Shown one piece after another: positions 44,295-53,621 of a DNA stretch of 64,000 nucleotides (positions are counted from its first letter, which is position 1; each line of letters opens with the position of its first letter). This DNA is from Bacillus sp. HSf4 (GTDB lineage: Bacteria; Bacillota; Bacilli; Bacillales; Bacillaceae), in NCBI RefSeq assembly GCF_029537375.1, contig NZ_CP120679.1, positions 3,763,501 to 3,827,500 of the forward strand, in the 5' to 3' direction. Position numbers and translations under genes: made by a program. The notes below the pieces were generated by a model. The model was not told where the DNA came from. It did no database searches and saw only the letters and a program-made list of their open reading frames with translations.

Positions 44295-44960
44295 TTATCT
44301 GGCTCCCTCACCAGTCAATACTACTTTAATCGTTTTGACCATGACCTTCAAATCGAGAAGAAATGTCAAATTTCGAATATAATACAGATCATGCACAAGC
44401 TTTTCCCTCGGACTGATGTCATATCCGCCATTGACTTGTGCCAGCCCCGTTAACCCAGGCTTTACAATTAAGCGGTTTTTAAATCCCGGAATCTCATGGT
44501 GGAACTGAGCGGTAAACATCGGCCGTTCCGGCCTTGGTCCGACAAGGCTCATGTCTCCGGCCAGCACATTGATCAGCTGCGGCAGTTCGTCAATCCTTGT
44601 TCTTCTGATAAACGCCCCGACCGCTGTGACCCGCGGATCATCCTTCTGGGCCCATTTGGCCCCGGATTTTTCGGCATCGATTCTCATCGAGCGCAATTTG
44701 ATCAGCTTAAAATGCTTGCCGTCTTTTCCGACGCGTTCCTGGCGGTAAAAAGGCGAGCCGGGAGTTTCTATAGAAATCAAAATACAGAATAGCAGGATCA
44801 CCGGCAGTGTAATGGCGAGACCGATGAGTGATAGGACGATATCCATTGCCCGTTTTATATTCAAATACCGTACTGCTTTTTCAGATAGAGCACAAGAATA
44901 GATCTGCTGGCTTGAGTATTCATTATACATTCTTAAGCTTTTGTCCATACTCACTGACAT
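44295..44960 (-). CDS. tuaA: TuaA, undecaprenyl-phosphate sugar-1-phosphate transferase
   Basis: Starts the teichuronic acid repeat unit on undecaprenyl phosphate. It is in the C-terminal WbaP/PglC-type transferase family, about 221 residues from the ATG at 44960. One membrane hairpin (IKRAMDIVLSLIGLAITLPVILLFC) leads to the catalytic domain with PFYRQERVGKDGKHFKLIKLRSM, RVTAVGAFIRRTRIDELPQLINVL and GPRPERP. The start is uncertain: ATGs at 44948 and 44930 are also possible. The frame runs back to 45026, but that lies within the PhoP-dependent promoter and cannot be translated from it. Confidence 0.93.
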   Translation of the reverse strand: MSVSMDKSLRMYNEYSSQQIYSCALSEKAVRYLNIKRAMDIVLSLIGLAITLPVILLFCILISIETPGSPFYRQERVGKDGKHFKLIKLRSMRIDAEKSGAKWAQKDDPRVTAVGAFIRRTRIDELPQLINVLAGDMSLVGPRPERPMFTAQFHHEIPGFKNRLIVKPGLTGLAQVNGGYDISPREKLVHDLYYIRNLTFLLDLKVMVKTIKVVLTGEGAR

Positions 44961-45000
44961 ACACCTCACGATTGGTTTGGTTCTTTGTGATCTCTGCGTC

Positions 45001-45043
45001 AGTGTAGCATATGAACGTAAACCCATTGTAAAGGGCTTGTTAA
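45001..45043 (-). promoter_or_regulatory. PhoP-box promoter of the tua operon
   Basis: On the minus strand three direct repeats TTAACA (45038-45043), TTTACA (45027-45032) and TTTACG (45016-45021) are spaced exactly 11 bases apart, followed by the -10 TACACT (45001-45006). This is the PhoP-P activated arrangement. B. subtilis tua is induced by phosphate starvation in the same way. Confidence 0.85.
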
Positions 45044-45177
45044 AGAATATTAATTGTGTGATTTTTTGATAAATTTGTTTAATTTTCTTTAACCATCGAC
45101 CGCCTCCGCTCCTTTTTGTTGAATTAATGGAATAATCATACTATATTTTCAGGAAGAACGAAAATGAAAGAAGACAC

Positions 45178-45209
45178 AAAAAAGGATAAGCCAACATCGG
45201 CTTATCCTG
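45178..45209 (-). terminator. Terminator of the lytABC operon
   Basis: Ten-base perfect inverted repeat AGGATAAGCC / GGCTTATCCT followed by six T on the minus strand, just past the lytC stop. Confidence 0.9.
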
Positions 45210-45220
45210 GATCATCTGGA

Positions 45221-46708
45221 TTAATAGTAGGCAACAATTCCGTCATAAATCGCTTTTGCGCCCTTTTCCTTATAAGTGGAGCTTTTTAGCTTGGTTGCAT
45301 CACTTATATTCGTAAGAAATGCAAGCTCAACAAGACTGCTCGGCATCTTTGATTCCCTAATGACGTGGAAATTACCGATTTTTACTCCGCGGTTTTTCGT
45401 ATTGAGCGCGACATAAAGGCGGTTTTGAATTTCGGTCGCCAGCCTTTTGCTGTTTGCCGATTCATACGTTGTATAGTAATAGGTTTCGGTTCCTGTTGCT
45501 GAAGGTGTGGCCGAGTTAGCATGGATGCTGACAAACAGATCGGCGTTGTTTGACTGCGCCTTTGATACCCGATCTGAAAGGGTCAGATACACGTCGGTCG
45601 TTCTGGACATGATCGGCAGTGCCCCGCCATTTGACAGTTTCGTATTGACCAGTTTTGCCACGTCAAGATTCACGTTTTTCTCATATAAACCGTTTGCGAC
45701 AGCACCGCTGTCATATCCTCCATGCCCTGCATCGATAAAGATTTTTTTGCCGACAATCGGATTTTTCAGCTGTGAGACGACATTTGATTTAACGGAAATC
45801 GTTCCGCCAAGCACGGTAAATGTCGTCATATCGCTATTGCCGATCGCTTTTCTTGTTGGTGTCGGCAAAGATCCGGCATCAGTGAACAGCATTGGACGGT
45901 TTTGCTTTGCGGCCAGAACTGAGCCTGCCAACGCGTCGGCATAAGTGTAACCGTTGCTGATAACCGCAGCTTTAGCAGAGGAATAGTATTTCTTTGCAAT
46001 ATTTTGCGCGACTTCAAAACGGCTGCTTCCTCCTATTCTCGTAGGAGAAGGAAGCTGACTGTAAACCGATTTTGAGACGCTGATTTCTCCTCCGACGACA
46101 ATCGTGGATGTTGTTCCTTTGCTTTTCATCGCATCCTTTGTCGGTGTCGGAATAGAGCTTGATGTCGTTAAAAGGATCGGAATTCCATTTCTCGCCGCAT
46201 AGGCGCCGATCGCCATACTGTCAGCATAAGCTTTTCCGTTTGCGATGACCGCTTTAGAAGTGCCCGACAGCTTTTTAGCGATATTTTCCGCTACTTCATA
46301 ACGACTTGCACCGCCGATCCGTTCTACAGTTGACACACCGAGACTCTTGATTTGATTGACAACGGTATTGCTGACGCTGATCGTTCCTCCGATGACAATC
46401 ACCTTGCTCGGCTTCAGCTGGCTGATTCTATTTTTTGTGGGAGTTGTCAAATTGGACGATTCCGTTAATAGAATAGGAGCATTATTTTTGTAAGCTAAAG
46501 GAGTGGCCGAGAGAACGTCTGCATAAGCTTTTCCATTTGCCACAACCACTGTACTCGCGCTGCTCCATCCTTGCTTTGAGACATTGACAGCTACTTCATA
46601 GCGGCTCGCGCCGTCCAATCTTGTGACTGAATTGGCCGCGAACGCATTTGGTACAAACATGATAAGCCCCAACACAATGATTGGCAAGCTTCTTAGTAAA
46701 ACCCGCAA
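45221..46708 (-). CDS. lytC: Major autolysin LytC, N-acetylmuramoyl-L-alanine amidase
   Basis: Cleaves the bond between MurNAc and L-Ala; vegetative autolysin tied to motility and cell separation. The chosen start is TTG at 46708 with GGAGG eight bases before, giving 495 residues (B. subtilis 496). A signal peptide ends at AFAA near residue 25. There are three CWB2 wall-binding repeats (about 28-320), each with RLDGASRYEVA-type and VVVGG-type strands. The C-terminal Amidase_3 domain has zinc ligands in FIDAGHGGYDSGA, GLYEKNVN and SIHANS, and the catalytic Glu in SSLVELAFL. It belongs to the lytA-lytB-lytC operon. Confidence 0.96.
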   Translation of the reverse strand: MRVLLRSLPIIVLGLIMFVPNAFAANSVTRLDGASRYEVAVNVSKQGWSSASTVVVANGKAYADVLSATPLAYKNNAPILLTESSNLTTPTKNRISQLKPSKVIVIGGTISVSNTVVNQIKSLGVSTVERIGGASRYEVAENIAKKLSGTSKAVIANGKAYADSMAIGAYAARNGIPILLTTSSSIPTPTKDAMKSKGTTSTIVVGGEISVSKSVYSQLPSPTRIGGSSRFEVAQNIAKKYYSSAKAAVISNGYTYADALAGSVLAAKQNRPMLFTDAGSLPTPTRKAIGNSDMTTFTVLGGTISVKSNVVSQLKNPIVGKKIFIDAGHGGYDSGAVANGLYEKNVNLDVAKLVNTKLSNGGALPIMSRTTDVYLTLSDRVSKAQSNNADLFVSIHANSATPSATGTETYYYTTYESANSKRLATEIQNRLYVALNTKNRGVKIGNFHVIRESKMPSSLVELAFLTNISDATKLKSSTYKEKGAKAIYDGIVAYY

Positions 46709-46795
46709 AGATATCTCCTCCAAGTTAACAATTATTGTCATCTCCCCAAAAACGAACAGAGGAGGCACGGCGGCCTCCTTCTCCCTACCATTCTA

Positions 46796-48940
46796 TTAAT
46801 AAGAAGATAGAGTTGTTCCCGGGTAATAAAAATTCAAAATCGTTTTGTAGCTTTGTCCGGCGGCAGCTCTGGCGTTAGCTCCGTACTGGCTCATGCCGAT
46901 ACCGTGCCCATACCCTTTTCCGCTGAGAATAAATGCGCTTGAATTGCTCGACACAGAAGCATATGTACTCTTCATATTGCTTCCTCCAAGCATCGATCTC
47001 AACTGTGTCGTTGTCACGGTAATCGTCGCCGATTTTTCCGCCAGACTTCCGCTGGAAAGAACATAGCCGTTTGATTTTTCTTTAACAAAGTAAGAAAACT
47101 TCACCGTTGCTGTCTTCGGTCTTTGGCCGGCAGTTTTTTCACTGCTTAGCGTCACGCTTGAAATTTTCGTGACTTTTATCGATTCAGCGCTGGTGTATTT
47201 ATTTTTAATAAACCAGCTTTTCAAACCGGATAAATAGGCGGAGTTTGTTTCATTTGTGCTGTTCCACCATGTGTCCGGACTTTTCAAATTTAAGCTGCTC
47301 TTGTTAAGCTGCGTCTTATTCAGTGACATCGACCAGCTGTTCTGGGGATCATATGTATCCTTTTTCGCAGGTAAATAAGGAACTTGACTGCTCCATACTT
47401 CACCGCTCGCTTCTGTATATCCCCCGTTGCTCGATGAATAAACGGCTGAAATTAAGCTGCCGTTGTATTTTAGAACTTGGCCTTTTGTCGCATTGACAAT
47501 GCTGGATGTCTTTGAATTCCAGTCATATCCTCCGTATACCTGAAAAGCCTGTGTATCGGCCACTGTTGTGCCAGTTGATCTGACTGAGTAGGTTCTTGCT
47601 GCTACCGCCTGAGCTTTGAGCGCTTCCGTATTCCAGCTGGCCGGCATTTCATGAGGGACAACACCTTTTAAATAATCTTCAAACGGAATATCAACATTGA
47701 CCGGGCGAACGTATTTGCTTGATTCAATGGTGAACTTCATATTGCCCAGGTAAGGCCTTCCGTTGATGCTGATGGAATTTGAGGTCGAATATTTCTTCGG
47801 TTCCGCCGTAAAAGATGTCCCCAGTGTTTTTACAGCTTTATTGTTTTGGTAAAGCACAAGCTTTCCGCTTGATACATTGACCGAATAACCGGCCCCGGCA
47901 AACGTATCCGCCAATTTATTTTTCAACGTATCCGTAATAGAGATCGTCCCGCCCAGCAGCGCAAAAGAATTGGTGCCTTTTTCAGCCAGCACATCACTAA
48001 CCGGCGATGGCAGGCTGTTCGATTCGACAAGTAGCAGCGGACTTCCCTGCTTGGCTGCCAGAACCGATCCCGCCAAGGCATCTGCGAACGTCGATCCGTT
48101 TGAAATAAATACTTTTGAAGCTTTCATATTCAGCTGTTTCACGATATTGGCGGATACCTGGTATCTGGAAACTCCGCCGATCCGTGTGACAGACGCTTGT
48201 TTCTTCAGCGTGTTTTCGACGCCCGTACTGACACTCAACGGACCGCCGACAATCGTTACTTTGCTCGGGATCTTATAATCGCTGCGGATGTTATCATCCC
48301 CGGCAAGCAATATCGGATATCCGTTCATTGCCGCATATGGCGCAATGGATAAAGCATCTGTGAAAACCATTCCCGTTGCGACGACCGCCTGGCTGTAATT
48401 GCCCATCCGGTTCGCTATGTTTCTTGATACCTCATAGCGGGTCGCTCCGCCGATGCGGTTGATCGATCCATATTTTTTCAGCGTGTTTTCGACATTTTTA
48501 GATACGCTGATCGTTCCCCCGATAATTAAAATATTGTCGGGTTTGAGTTTAGCAATCTCGCTTTCTGTCTTGGGTGTCAATGAATCTGCGTCCGTCAGCA
48601 AAATCGGTGCATCGTATTTTTTTGCAAGCGGTGTTGCAGAGAGAGCATCGGCAAATGCGTCCCGATTGACGATGACGACCGTGCTCGGATTCGTCCACCC
48701 CGCTGATGCCACGTTATTTGCGACATCAAACCGGGTCGTTCCTCCATACCGCTCCGTGGCGGAAAGTCTTGAGCCCGGTATCTCGTATGCACCGGAAATA
48801 TCGACGTCAATGCTTGATTTGTTGCCTAAATAATTGCTTAGTTTCACCGAAATCTTTTTGTCGGCAGCCTGAGCGGTTTGAGTAAACAGCAAAGCCGAGG
48901 CTGCGACTGACGACAGAAGCAAAAGCTTCATTTTTTTCAA
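46796..48940 (-). CDS. lytB: LytB, modifier of the LytC amidase (SpoIID family)
   Basis: Secreted protein of 714 residues (B. subtilis 705) that stimulates and directs LytC. The start TTG at 48940 is nine bases before an ATG; signal peptide to AQA near 25. Three CWB2 repeats (about 60-350) like those of LytC are followed by a SpoIID/LytB domain (about 400-714). That domain has the catalytic-region motif DYLKGVVPHEMPASWNTEALKAQAVAARTY-type, ISAVYSSSNGGYTEASGEVW and the C-terminal GKGYGHGIGMSQYGA. SpoIID itself is a lytic transglycosylase; enzymatic activity of LytB is unproven. Confidence 0.95.
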   Translation of the reverse strand: MKKMKLLLLSSVAASALLFTQTAQAADKKISVKLSNYLGNKSSIDVDISGAYEIPGSRLSATERYGGTTRFDVANNVASAGWTNPSTVVIVNRDAFADALSATPLAKKYDAPILLTDADSLTPKTESEIAKLKPDNILIIGGTISVSKNVENTLKKYGSINRIGGATRYEVSRNIANRMGNYSQAVVATGMVFTDALSIAPYAAMNGYPILLAGDDNIRSDYKIPSKVTIVGGPLSVSTGVENTLKKQASVTRIGGVSRYQVSANIVKQLNMKASKVFISNGSTFADALAGSVLAAKQGSPLLLVESNSLPSPVSDVLAEKGTNSFALLGGTISITDTLKNKLADTFAGAGYSVNVSSGKLVLYQNNKAVKTLGTSFTAEPKKYSTSNSISINGRPYLGNMKFTIESSKYVRPVNVDIPFEDYLKGVVPHEMPASWNTEALKAQAVAARTYSVRSTGTTVADTQAFQVYGGYDWNSKTSSIVNATKGQVLKYNGSLISAVYSSSNGGYTEASGEVWSSQVPYLPAKKDTYDPQNSWSMSLNKTQLNKSSLNLKSPDTWWNSTNETNSAYLSGLKSWFIKNKYTSAESIKVTKISSVTLSSEKTAGQRPKTATVKFSYFVKEKSNGYVLSSGSLAEKSATITVTTTQLRSMLGGSNMKSTYASVSSNSSAFILSGKGYGHGIGMSQYGANARAAAGQSYKTILNFYYPGTTLSSY

Positions 48941-48971
48941 AACGTTAAGAACCCCCCTGATGCATTATTGC

Positions 48972-49295
48972 TTATTTGGTTTCGATGCTTTTCAGCTCCA
49001 AAACGCCATTTTCATCTTTTGTATACTGAACTTCGACTGATTTGCCTTCTCCAATGGAGTTGACTTTCTCCTGGAGATCTTCTCCTACCTGAAACGATGT
49101 CTCTTTTCCATCAATGGTCACTGCAATCGTATGGCTGTCAGCGAGCCCCGCAAATGAACCTTCTTTTGTAATGGTTTCTTCAGATGCCGCATTCTTATTG
49201 GTCGAGTTTGACTTGTCCTCTGTTGATTGTTCAGCGGTACCGCAAGCTGCCAATAAAAGCAGCATTGTAAGTGTTAGAACTATGAGTTTTTTCAT
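48972..49295 (-). CDS. lytA: LytA, small lipoprotein of the autolysin operon
   Basis: 107 residues from the ATG at 49295 (GAGGTG six bases before); the frame reaches back 12 more codons without need. Lipobox LLAAC gives a lipidated Cys at about residue 18. A Thr/Glu/Lys/Asn-rich linker and a small beta domain (SHTIAVTIDGKETSFQVGEDLQ) follow. In B. subtilis LytA is thought to aid export or targeting of LytBC; its mechanism is unknown. Confidence 0.9.
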   Translation of the reverse strand: MKKLIVLTLTMLLLLAACGTAEQSTEDKSNSTNKNAASEETITKEGSFAGLADSHTIAVTIDGKETSFQVGEDLQEKVNSIGEGKSVEVQYTKDENGVLELKSIETK

Positions 49296-49342
49296 CTTCT
49301 TCACCTCTCCTTTTCTATCGACAAATTCCAACAGATTCTTTA

Positions 49343-49392
49343 ATTATAACGAAAAATTTCATAGATTCATCGGTTTTTTTGCAACTTTTTTA
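49343..49392 (-). promoter_or_regulatory. Dual promoters of lytABC (sigma-D and sigma-A)
   Basis: Minus strand: TAAA (49389-49392), 14-base spacer and ACCGATGA (49367-49374) fits sigma-D with weak 3-prime bases. About 20 bases closer to the gene is a perfect TATAAT (49343-49348) with a poor -35, fitting sigma-A. B. subtilis lytABC is known to use both factors. Confidence 0.65.
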
Positions 49393-49435
49393 AAAGACTT
49401 ACGTCTATTCAAAGGGTTACGTATAAATTTTTTTG

Positions 49436-49464
49436 TTGTTTTCAAATTTTAAGAAACTTATAAT
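49436..49464 (+). promoter_or_regulatory. Sigma-A promoter of lytR
   Basis: TTGTTT (49436-49441), 17-base spacer and TATAAT (49459-49464) on the plus strand, 31 bases before the lytR ATG and back to back with the lytABC promoters. Confidence 0.75.
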
Positions 49465-49495
49465 CAAAGTAGACTATAAAAAAGGTGAGGACTAT

Positions 49496-50422
49496 ATGAG
49501 AGCTGAAAAAAGGAAGAAAAAGAGAAAGATTTTATATACAATCATTGCTTTGATTGCTGTTTTTGTTCTTTCTACAGGAGGTTATGCCTATTATTTATGG
49601 AACAAAGCGGCATCTACTGTTGCAAGTATTCATGAAAGTATCGATAAATCGAAAAAGCGGGAGCAGAATGTGAGTATCGACAACAACGACCCGTTTTCGG
49701 TTTTAATCATGGGCGTCGATGAACGCAAAAATGATAAAGGCCGGGCTGATTCCCTCATCTATATGACCGTCAATGCGAAAACAAAAACAACGGAGATGGT
49801 CAGCATCCCGCGCGATACGTATACGGAGATTGTCGGCAAAGGAACACACGATAAAATCAACCATTCATACGCATTCGGCGGCGTACAGATGACGGTCGAC
49901 ACGGTCGAGAACTTCCTCGATGTTCCCGTCGATTACTTCATCAAAGTCAATATGGAAAGCTTTAGAGACGTCGTCGATACGCTTGGCGGAATTACGGTTA
50001 ACAGTACATTCGCGTTCAGCTATGACGGATATTCATTCAGCAAAGGCAAAATCTCCTTGAACGGGAACGAGGCTCTTGCCTATACACGAATGAGAAAACA
50101 GGATCCGAAGGGCGATTTTGGCCGTCAGAACAGACAGCGGCAAGTGATTGAAGGAATCATCAACAAAGGCGCCAATATTTCTTCCATTACAAAATTTAGC
50201 GACATGTTCAACGTAGTTGAAAAAAATGTGAAAACCAATCTCACTTTTGATGATATGTGGGATATCCAATCAGGCTATAAAGACGCCCGGACAAATGTCG
50301 TTCAGCATGAACTTAAAGGCAGCGGAACAAAAATGAACGGGATCTATTATTACAAGACCGACGAAAGCTCACTGTCAGACATCACAGCCGAACTGAAACA
50401 AAGCCTTGATTTAAAAAGCTAG
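49496..50422 (+). CDS. lytR: LytR-CpsA-Psr wall polymer ligase LytR (TagU)
   Basis: LCP ligase attaching anionic polymers to peptidoglycan; first found as attenuator of lytABC and its own gene. It has 308 residues from the ATG at 49496 (AAAGGTGAGG upstream); the frame extends into the promoter and is not used. Basic N-terminus RAEKRKKKRK, one membrane segment (about 15-35). The LCP domain has LIMGVDERKNDKGRADSLI, SIPRDTYTEI, DKINHSYAFGG and ALAYTRMRKQDPKGDFGRQNRQ. It is divergent from lytA and paired by a shared terminator with mnaA. Confidence 0.96.
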   Translation: MRAEKRKKKRKILYTIIALIAVFVLSTGGYAYYLWNKAASTVASIHESIDKSKKREQNVSIDNNDPFSVLIMGVDERKNDKGRADSLIYMTVNAKTKTTEMVSIPRDTYTEIVGKGTHDKINHSYAFGGVQMTVDTVENFLDVPVDYFIKVNMESFRDVVDTLGGITVNSTFAFSYDGYSFSKGKISLNGNEALAYTRMRKQDPKGDFGRQNRQRQVIEGIINKGANISSITKFSDMFNVVEKNVKTNLTFDDMWDIQSGYKDARTNVVQHELKGSGTKMNGIYYYKTDESSLSDITAELKQSLDLKS

Positions 50423-50428
50423 ACACAA

Positions 50429-50462
50429 GAAAAAAGAAGCTTCCTAAAGGAGGCTTCTTTTT
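50429..50462. terminator. Bidirectional terminator between lytR and mnaA
   Basis: AAAAAGAAGCTTCC / GGAGGCTTCTTTTT stem with a three- to four-base loop and T tracts in both directions, between converging genes. Confidence 0.9.
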
Positions 50463-51603
50463 ATATATCTGAAAATACATCCGGCTGCTGGCTCCTATAT
50501 CCATAATGGTAAAGCAGGGTTTCCGCGATCCGCCGGGAAGCCTGGCCATCGCCGTATGGGTTTGAAGCCCGGGACATTTTGGCATATTCGGCTTCATCAA
50601 TCAACAGTTTTTTTGTCAGCTGATAAATGTTTTCTTCATCCGTCCCGGCCAGCTTCAGCGTTCCTGCTTTAACCCCTTCGGGGCGCTCAGTCGTATCCCT
50701 GAGCACAAGGACAGGCTTGCCAAGGGACGGCGCTTCTTCCTGCACGCCTCCCGAATCAGTGAGAATGAAATGGGACTGCGCCGCAAAATTGTGAAAATCA
50801 ATGACCTCCAGCGGCTCAATTAAATGGACTTTCTCCAAATCGCCAAGCTGTGTTAAAGCCGTATCCCTGACCGCAGGATTAAGATGAACAGGGTAAACAA
50901 CTTGTACATCGTCAAATTCCTCGACAATGCGGCGGATGGCTTTGAACATGTTTTCCATCGGCTGCCCGAGGTTTTCCCTTCGATGTGCGGTAAGCAAGAT
51001 CATTCTGTCCTTGCCAAGCTTTTCAAGAACCGGGTGTGTATACGCGTCCCTGACCGTTGTATTTAGGGCATCAATCGCTGTATTCCCGGTGATGAAAATC
51101 GTTTTTTGATCTTTGTTTTCACGAAGCAGATTTTGCTTAGCCTGCTCTGTGGGCGCAAAATGGAGGTCGGCGATCGCCCCCGTCAGCTGGCGGTTCAACT
51201 CTTCCGGAAACGGAGAGTATTTGTTTCCCGTCCGCAGTCCGGCCTCGACATGCCCGACTGTAATATGGTGATAATAGGCGGCAAGGCTGCCGGCAAAGGT
51301 CGTTGTCGTATCGCCATGGACAAGCACAATATCCGGCTTGTTCGTCTGAAACAGCTGGTCAAGCTTCACAAGCGCATTTGACGTAATCTCGGCCAGTGTT
51401 TGCCTGTCTTTCATGATATTCAAATCAAAATCGGGTGTAATGTAAAAAGCATCTAACACTTGATCAAGCATTTGCCTGTGCTGCGCTGTTACGGTTACAT
51501 ATGACTCGATTTCTGGATACTTTTTCAATTCTAGCACAAGCGGGGCCATTTTAATCGCTTCAGGACGCGTGCCGAAGACGGTCATGACTTTTAATTTTTT
51601 CAT
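50461..51603 (-). CDS. mnaA: UDP-N-acetylglucosamine 2-epimerase MnaA
   Basis: Interconverts UDP-GlcNAc and UDP-ManNAc, giving the ManNAc of the teichoic acid linkage unit (used by TagA/TarA). It has 380 residues, the B. subtilis length. MTVFGTRPEAIKMAPLVLEL opens the family; HGDTTTTFAGSLAAYY, GHVEAGLRTGNKYSPFPEE with the catalytic acids, and DSGGVQEEAPSLGKPVLVLRDTTERPE are all present. It is 23 bases after the TarS-like gene, so it may be cotranscribed with the teichoic acid glycosyltransferases. Confidence 0.97.
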   Translation of the reverse strand: MKKLKVMTVFGTRPEAIKMAPLVLELKKYPEIESYVTVTAQHRQMLDQVLDAFYITPDFDLNIMKDRQTLAEITSNALVKLDQLFQTNKPDIVLVHGDTTTTFAGSLAAYYHHITVGHVEAGLRTGNKYSPFPEELNRQLTGAIADLHFAPTEQAKQNLLRENKDQKTIFITGNTAIDALNTTVRDAYTHPVLEKLGKDRMILLTAHRRENLGQPMENMFKAIRRIVEEFDDVQVVYPVHLNPAVRDTALTQLGDLEKVHLIEPLEVIDFHNFAAQSHFILTDSGGVQEEAPSLGKPVLVLRDTTERPEGVKAGTLKLAGTDEENIYQLTKKLLIDEAEYAKMSRASNPYGDGQASRRIAETLLYHYGYRSQQPDVFSDI

Positions 51604-51626
51604 ATTATCGTCACCTGTTTTCTGTA

Positions 51627-53537
51627 TTACCGGCTTGTTAAATAGAATGTTGAATGATTGGCTTTGATACGGTAATCAACTTTTTTCTTCATATGAAAGA
51701 ACAGTCGTTTCTTTTCGATCCGAGCGCTGCAAAGAAAAGTGGAAAGATCGTCCTTTTTTGGTTCCAGCAGCGTATGATACGAGTTGATGAACATCTCAAC
51801 TTGCCCTTGCACGACTCCAACGGGGCCGAACTTATTTCCAATCAAATGCCGGGCTATTTTGATTTCTGTATTATCCGATTTGGCAATCACTCGCTTTATG
51901 GGAATGAACATTTCACGTTCATTCACTCTCAACAGCAAAATGGATTGTTCCGGAAAAAACAACTGCTGACCAGGAACAGTGATGGAAAGCAAACCGTTTG
52001 CATCTTCTTTGGGAAATTCAATTTTCAAGGATGTCTGCTTTTGGATGTCCAATGAGAGATTGTCATAGTCCTTTGTAAAATAAGGACGCGCATAATAGGC
52101 ACAGAAGCCGTTGTTGCCTATATACCTCGCATAACTTGTATAAGGGTACGGCTCTCTGTTTCTCCCGATGCGGCCCCGCTTTGTATAGCCGTCAATTTCA
52201 GAATCGATAAAGAAATCCCACACGCCGAAATCAAATTCCGTTTCCGCAATATCATCGAAATAGAAGGAAAACTCAAAACGGCCGCCCTCGCTCACATCGG
52301 GTATAAATGTCTTTTCTGCTTTGTTCTGCCGGTTGACCCACACCCCGGTCACCTTTTGCCGATCCGATTGGTGCTGAAGCGCAGAGTGATGAACCGAACC
52401 TTTCACCATGAGACGGCGGTCTTTAAACTCAATCATATCGATAAAATGAATCAGCTTATTTTTATGGTTCATTTTAAGGGCTTCCCTCGGCACATCATAC
52501 CCGGATAAGCTCGGGAAGTCTCCATAGATATTCCCCTGATCGACAGATGTAAAATCGTGAATATCTGCTTCTTCGCGTTCAAACTGTTTAAAACCGCTAA
52601 GGTCATTGTTTCGAATGAAATACAGTTTAAGCCTGAAATGGTTTTTTACAAGCAGGTCTACCGAGGGAGATATATTCTTTTCAACGAATAAATGCAACTC
52701 GTTCATCCATTCGATCTGCTCAGCTTCAGTTTCAAGCACCTCGGTAAAATCGGTCGTTCTTGAGAACTCAAAATGCCTGTTTAAAAATTTCGCTGTCAGT
52801 TTCTCTTTTTGGCTATCAGGAAGCGTGCTGGATTTGATCATATCAATGATGACCTTCATCGCTCCGTAATAATCTTCAGGCGATACATAGGCAAACGTCA
52901 TATGTTCGCCTTCTCGTAAAACGGCGTAATAGCAATCGTAATCAGCCAATACGGAAATTTTATCGGCATGAAGATAAGCGCTCATCACAAACACTTGATC
53001 TTCGGTTGCCTGAATGTTAGACGGAAAATCAATATCGTTTTCCCTGAGCATTGATACGCGAAACATTTTGGTAGGACCGAGCGCATAAATAAGTGCTGAA
53101 TCGATCAAATCCACATCTGGATTCGTCTGTTTAAAAATGGCCTGCGGGACGGCCCGTCCGTTCACACCTTTCATTTTGCCAAGGACAACATCTGAATCGT
53201 GTTCCTCAGCAAAACGATATATTCTTTCCAAGGCTTCCGGTCCCAGAAAGTCATCAGAGTCAACAAAAAAGATATATTTTCCCTTTGCGGCTTCAATGGC
53301 CTGATTCCGCGGCTTTCCGGGTCCTCCAGAATTCGTTTTCCGTTCAATAACTTTCATTTGGGTGTATCGGCTTTCGTATTCGTGAAGAATGTCAACCGTT
53401 CTGTCAGTAGATTGATCATCAACACATATGATTTCATACTCATCCGCCGGCATGGACTGGTTAACCAGACTGTCTATGCATCGTGAAATGAATCGTTCGG
53501 AATTATAACATGGTACAGCTACCGTGATTTTAAACAT
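51627..53537 (-). CDS. TarS-like wall teichoic acid glycosyltransferase (GT2)
   Basis: Cytosolic, membrane-associated glycosyltransferase of 636 residues from the ATG at 53537. The GT2 domain (about 1-320) has VAVPCYNSERFI, VDDQSTDRT, TNSGGPGKPRNQAIEAAKG, FVDSDDF (DXD metal site), KMKGVNGRAVPQAIF and ATEDQVFVM with the base acidic pair. This series is very close to Staphylococcus aureus TarS, the beta-GlcNAc transferase of ribitol teichoic acid, as recalled. The C-terminal part (about 350-636) is beta-rich and includes ARPYFTKDYDNLSL. It is shorter than B. subtilis GgaB (900), which it also resembles in the first domain. Best inference: adds beta-linked GlcNAc to poly(ribitol phosphate); sugar and anomer are not proven. 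Confidence 0.85.
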   Translation of the reverse strand: MFKITVAVPCYNSERFISRCIDSLVNQSMPADEYEIICVDDQSTDRTVDILHEYESRYTQMKVIERKTNSGGPGKPRNQAIEAAKGKYIFFVDSDDFLGPEALERIYRFAEEHDSDVVLGKMKGVNGRAVPQAIFKQTNPDVDLIDSALIYALGPTKMFRVSMLRENDIDFPSNIQATEDQVFVMSAYLHADKISVLADYDCYYAVLREGEHMTFAYVSPEDYYGAMKVIIDMIKSSTLPDSQKEKLTAKFLNRHFEFSRTTDFTEVLETEAEQIEWMNELHLFVEKNISPSVDLLVKNHFRLKLYFIRNNDLSGFKQFEREEADIHDFTSVDQGNIYGDFPSLSGYDVPREALKMNHKNKLIHFIDMIEFKDRRLMVKGSVHHSALQHQSDRQKVTGVWVNRQNKAEKTFIPDVSEGGRFEFSFYFDDIAETEFDFGVWDFFIDSEIDGYTKRGRIGRNREPYPYTSYARYIGNNGFCAYYARPYFTKDYDNLSLDIQKQTSLKIEFPKEDANGLLSITVPGQQLFFPEQSILLLRVNEREMFIPIKRVIAKSDNTEIKIARHLIGNKFGPVGVVQGQVEMFINSYHTLLEPKKDDLSTFLCSARIEKKRLFFHMKKKVDYRIKANHSTFYLTSR

Positions 53538-53621
53538 AGATCCTATCAACCCCTTGGGTCAATCGCTTTTTTGTCTTTTCGTATGAGTCACAAAAACTCG
53601 TATAAAGAACAAGACTTCCGA

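Noticed and set aside
45026..45185. Extra coding sequence upstream of tuaA
   Set aside because: The interval carries the PhoP repeats and the -10 box, so it is promoter DNA.
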